Source: Bacteroidota bacterium (lineage in GTDB: Bacteria > Bacteroidota > Bacteroidia > Flavobacteriales_D > Crocinitomicaceae). From it: a stretch of 9,064 nucleotides of DNA. The first letter of the stretch is position 1. Every line of letters starts with the position of its first letter. The position numbers and the translations under genes were made by a program. Location: NCBI GenBank assembly GCA_016866375.1, contig VGMK01000072.1, positions 1 through 9,064 of the forward strand, in the 5' to 3' direction. Below the pieces are notes generated by a model. The model saw only the letters and a list, made by a program, of their open reading frames with translations. It ran no database searches and had not been told where the DNA came from. Positions 6,492-9,064 of this stretch are shown here, in pieces.

Positions 6492-7655
6492 ATGAAAGTA
6501 TTGATAATAGATGACGAGAGAGCAATCAGACGCGCTCTGCGGGAAATTCTTGAATTCGAACAAATTCAGGTTCAGGAGGCTGAAAATGGGAAGGATGGCA
6601 TCGATTTGTTGAGGTCAAATTCTTTCGATTTGGTGTTTTCTGATATCAAAATGCCGGTGATGGACGGAATGGAAGTTTTGACAATAATTCAAACGGAAAA
6701 AATTGAAGTACCGGTAGTTATGATTTCTGGTCATGGTACTGTTGAAACCGCGGTTCAGGCGATTAAGCAAGGAGCTTTTGACTTTATTGAAAAACCCCTC
6801 GATTTAAATAGAATTCTGGTCATTCTCAGAAATGTGCAGGACAGAAATCACTTGGTTGAAGAGACAAAAGTATTAAAAGCTACAGTGAAGAAAATCAAGG
6901 GATCTACCATCGTTGGCGAGTCTCAAAAAATTCTTGCCATTAAGGAAATGATTGAACGTGTAGCCCCCTCCGACGCCCGTGTGTTGATAACAGGCCAGAA
7001 CGGTACAGGAAAGGAATTAGTGGCGAGATCTCTTCATGAACTTTCAAACCGTTCGAAAATGCCATTTATTGAAGTGAATTGTGCAGCCATTCCTTCTGAA
7101 CTAATTGAAAGCGAACTGTTTGGACACGAGAAAGGGGCTTTTACCTCTGCAGTCAAAGACAAGAAAGGAAAATTTGAACTCGCCTCCGGCGGAACAATTT
7201 TTCTAGACGAAATCGGAGACATGTCCGCAAGTGCTCAGGCAAAAGTACTTAGAGCTTTACAAGAAAATGTGATACAACGTGTTGGAGGTGAAAAGGATAT
7301 TAAGGTGGATTGTCGAGTGGTAGCAGCAACAAATAAAGATTTAAGAAAAGAAATAAATGAGGGCCGTTTTAGAGAAGATTTATTCCACCGCCTGGCCGTT
7401 ATACCTATTCACGTTCCTTCTTTAAATGAGAGAATATCTGATATACCCCTTCTCGCCGATCATTTTCTTACGATTGTATGCCAAGAGCAGGCAATTCATA
7501 CAAGGCAACTTACTGATGAAGCAAAAAGTGAATTGACGAAGATCAACTGGACTGGTAATATCCGTGAATTGAGAAATGTCATCGAACGATTGGTTATTTT
7601 ATGCGACAATACCATCAATGGACAGGACGTGGCCCGCTATGCAAATCCTAAATAA
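6492..7655 (+). CDS. NtrC-type sigma-54 response regulator lacking the DNA-binding domain
   Basis: This 387-residue protein joins a receiver domain (about 1-118) to a sigma-54 AAA+ activator domain (about 138-365). The receiver has the acidic pair Asp7/Asp8, phosphoacceptor Asp51 in FSDIKMP, Ser79 and Lys101, so phosphorylation is expected. The ATPase domain has Walker A GQNGTGKE (168-175), the sigma-54 contact loop as GAFTSA (215-220) rather than GAFTGA, Walker B FLDEIGD (237-243), arginine-finger candidates in RFREDLFHR (292-300) and sensor II in WTGNIRELRN. The protein stops about 26 residues after GNIRELRN. Typical NtrC proteins of about 460 residues continue into a Fis-type helix-turn-helix, which is absent here. 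The next gene begins 9 bp later, so no hidden frame can hold that domain. No sensor kinase is in the window. It follows pcm by 3 bp. It may act from solution on sigma-54 polymerase, or through a partner. Confidence 0.92.
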   Translation: MKVLIIDDERAIRRALREILEFEQIQVQEAENGKDGIDLLRSNSFDLVFSDIKMPVMDGMEVLTIIQTEKIEVPVVMISGHGTVETAVQAIKQGAFDFIEKPLDLNRILVILRNVQDRNHLVEETKVLKATVKKIKGSTIVGESQKILAIKEMIERVAPSDARVLITGQNGTGKELVARSLHELSNRSKMPFIEVNCAAIPSELIESELFGHEKGAFTSAVKDKKGKFELASGGTIFLDEIGDMSASAQAKVLRALQENVIQRVGGEKDIKVDCRVVAATNKDLRKEINEGRFREDLFHRLAVIPIHVPSLNERISDIPLLADHFLTIVCQEQAIHTRQLTDEAKSELTKINWTGNIRELRNVIERLVILCDNTINGQDVARYANPK

Positions 7656-7664
7656 ATAAAAATT

Positions 7665-9064
7665 ATGAATAAGATTAATTTTAAGATGTTTTTACCCCAC
7701 ATCATTGCCGTGGTTGGATTTTTAATTCTGGCTGTTATTTTTTATCAGCCTTTGTTCAAAGGGTATGTTGTAGAGCAACAGGATGTTAAACAATACATGG
7801 GTATGTCCAAGGAAATTGAAGATTATCGCGTGGCGCATGATGGTCAAGAACCCCTCTGGACGAACTCAATGTTTGGTGGGATGCCCGCGTATCAAATTAC
7901 AGTAAATCATCAGGACAACTGGACCCTTCACGTGGACAAAGCCATGAAATTTGGATTACCTAAACCTGTGGCAACACTTTTTTGGGTCATGTTGGGCTTT
8001 TATATTTTTGCCATGTGTTTAAAAATTAATCCTTGGTTATCCATGATAGGAGCCGTTGCTTTTGGTTTTTCTACCATCAATATTCTGTATATTGGAGCAG
8101 GTCATGTGACCAAGGTAAATGCCATTAGTTATATCGCTCCGGCAGTCGGTGGTTTTATTCTGGCATTTCGTGGAAAAGCATTGCTCGGAGGTGCAATTTT
8201 CGCACTGTTTTTCGCACTACAAGTCACGGCAAATCACCTGCAAATGACTTATTATTTGGCCTTTCTATTGGTGGCAATCGCCATTTCAGAATCAATTCGT
8301 ATTGCCATAAAGAAAGAGTGGAAAGATCTAATGATCTCCTATGGGGTACTTTCCATCGCAGGAATTCTAGCGATTCTTCCTAATGCTAGCAATCTTGTTA
8401 CAACACAGGAATATAGCAAGCACACAACTAGAGGAGCTTCAGAGCTTACCATTAAACCAAAAGGACAGGAATCCTCAAGCACTGACGAAAATGGACTCAA
8501 TAAAAGTTATATTCTGCAATACAATTTTGGACAGCGCGAAATTCTTTCGGCGGCCTTTCCAAATGTAAAAGGAGGGGCACAGCAATTACTTGTGAGTAAT
8601 AAAGAGGTTGTAAAAATGATTGAGAAGGACTCTAAATACAGCGAGTATTCTGATTATTTACTCAATGATAATCCTGAAAAAGGGCCAAGGTTTCTTACAT
8701 ATTTTGGTGGTCAAGCGACAAGCGGAGGAGCCTTTTATTTTGGAATAATAATGATTGCTTTTGCTTTATTGGGCTTTATTTTTGTCCGGGATTCATTGCG
8801 CTGGCCCTTTCTTTTTATTCTCATACTCAGTGCACTTTTAGCGTCAAATGATCCCGATGGGATTAACGCTTTTTTCATCGAAAAATTCCCACTTTATAAC
8901 AAGTTTCGGGACTCGAAAATGATTTTAGTGTTGGCACAACTTATTTTACCGGCAATGGCGCTACTTTTCTTGAATGGATTAATTTCACAGAAAGTAGTAG
9001 AATCGGAAAAATCAGAAGCTAAGTCATTGGTGCTTCAGTCCGACGGAAAAATGATTTTTGGTGT
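7665..9064 (+). CDS. YfhO-family polytopic membrane protein (3' end missing)
   Basis: An open frame from the ATG at 7665 runs to the right edge without a stop (466 complete codons), so the C-terminal part is outside the window. It begins with a hydrophobic segment (about 10-28), followed by a large loop with DVKQYMGMSKEIEDY and EPLWTNSMFGGMPAYQI, a pattern typical of Bacteroidota YfhO proteins. Further membrane segments lie at about 101-120, 124-145, 152-168, 172-188, 194-210, 222-240, 355-375, 378-394 and 418-438. TANHLQMTYY (188-197), FPNVKGG (298-304) and PLYNKFRDSKM (409-419) are further family landmarks. YfhO proteins resemble GT-C membrane glycosyltransferases; B. subtilis YfhO is linked to glycosylation of lipoteichoic acid, which a Bacteroidota cell would not have, so the substrate is unknown here. 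It starts 9 bp after the response regulator gene and is probably the last visible member of the operon. Confidence 0.87.
   Translation, partial: MNKINFKMFLPHIIAVVGFLILAVIFYQPLFKGYVVEQQDVKQYMGMSKEIEDYRVAHDGQEPLWTNSMFGGMPAYQITVNHQDNWTLHVDKAMKFGLPKPVATLFWVMLGFYIFAMCLKINPWLSMIGAVAFGFSTINILYIGAGHVTKVNAISYIAPAVGGFILAFRGKALLGGAIFALFFALQVTANHLQMTYYLAFLLVAIAISESIRIAIKKEWKDLMISYGVLSIAGILAILPNASNLVTTQEYSKHTTRGASELTIKPKGQESSSTDENGLNKSYILQYNFGQREILSAAFPNVKGGAQQLLVSNKEVVKMIEKDSKYSEYSDYLLNDNPEKGPRFLTYFGGQATSGGAFYFGIIMIAFALLGFIFVRDSLRWPFLFILILSALLASNDPDGINAFFIEKFPLYNKFRDSKMILVLAQLILPAMALLFLNGLISQKVVESEKSEAKSLVLQSDGKMIFG

Larger units (their letters stand above)
3415..9064 (+). other. Predicted five-gene operon: ktrB-ktrA-pcm-sigma-54 regulator-YfhO family
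   Basis: Five plus-strand genes follow one another with gaps of 3 bp, a 4-bp overlap, 3 bp and 9 bp. There is no room for independent promoters or terminators between them except inside coding sequence. The only visible promoter candidate is the -7 element just before the first ATG. The operon may continue beyond the right edge. Confidence 0.8.

Noticed and set aside
8383..8568. 61-codon open frame inside the YfhO-family gene.
   Set aside because: The continuous frame from 7665 to the window edge encodes a recognisable membrane protein, so this alternative frame is a shadow.
8933..8950. TTGGCACAACTT as a sigma-54 -24/-12 promoter for a target of the nearby regulator.
   Set aside because: The -12 TTGCA half is missing at the correct spacing and the site lies inside coding sequence. 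No convincing sigma-54 promoter was seen elsewhere in the window.

Overview
The window looks like an ordinary chromosomal stretch of an AT-rich member of the Bacteroidota, probably from the Flavobacteriales or a related order. The evidence is the protein families (a BBP2-type porin, a UpxY-like NusG paralogue, a long YfhO-family membrane protein), the lack of strong Shine-Dalgarno sequences, and two exact copies of the Bacteroidota promoter -7 element TAnnTTTG. Nine protein genes cover nearly everything. The first is cut by the left edge and the last by the right edge. I see no RNA gene, insertion sequence, CRISPR array or phage gene, and base composition looks even throughout.

Left part (1-1771, plus strand): the end of an outer-membrane beta-barrel porin, then exodeoxyribonuclease III. 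Middle (1766-3338, minus strand): a two-gene unit made of a UpxY-like transcription antiterminator and a WbpP/TviC-type UDP-N-acetylhexosamine 4-epimerase. The epimerase and exonuclease genes converge and their stop ends overlap by 6 bp. A 76-bp divergent intergenic region (3339-3414) carries a 9-bp inverted repeat, each arm of which contains a TAACTTTG element facing outward.

Right part (3415-9064, plus strand): a compact cluster, almost certainly an operon. It encodes a Trk/Ktr potassium channel subunit, its cytoplasmic RCK gating subunit, protein-L-isoaspartate methyltransferase, an NtrC-type sigma-54 activator that lacks its DNA-binding domain, and the first 466 codons of a YfhO-family polytopic membrane protein. 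Gaps are 3 bp, a 4-bp overlap, 3 bp and 9 bp. The first two genes form one transporter. The others look like co-transcribed envelope, stress and signalling functions with no proven mechanistic link.

I did not find a clearly new biological system. The most interesting points are the response regulator without a DNA-binding domain inside a potassium-uptake operon, the antiterminator that heads only one sugar-nucleotide gene, and the symmetric divergent promoter region in which the potassium-channel message may be leaderless.
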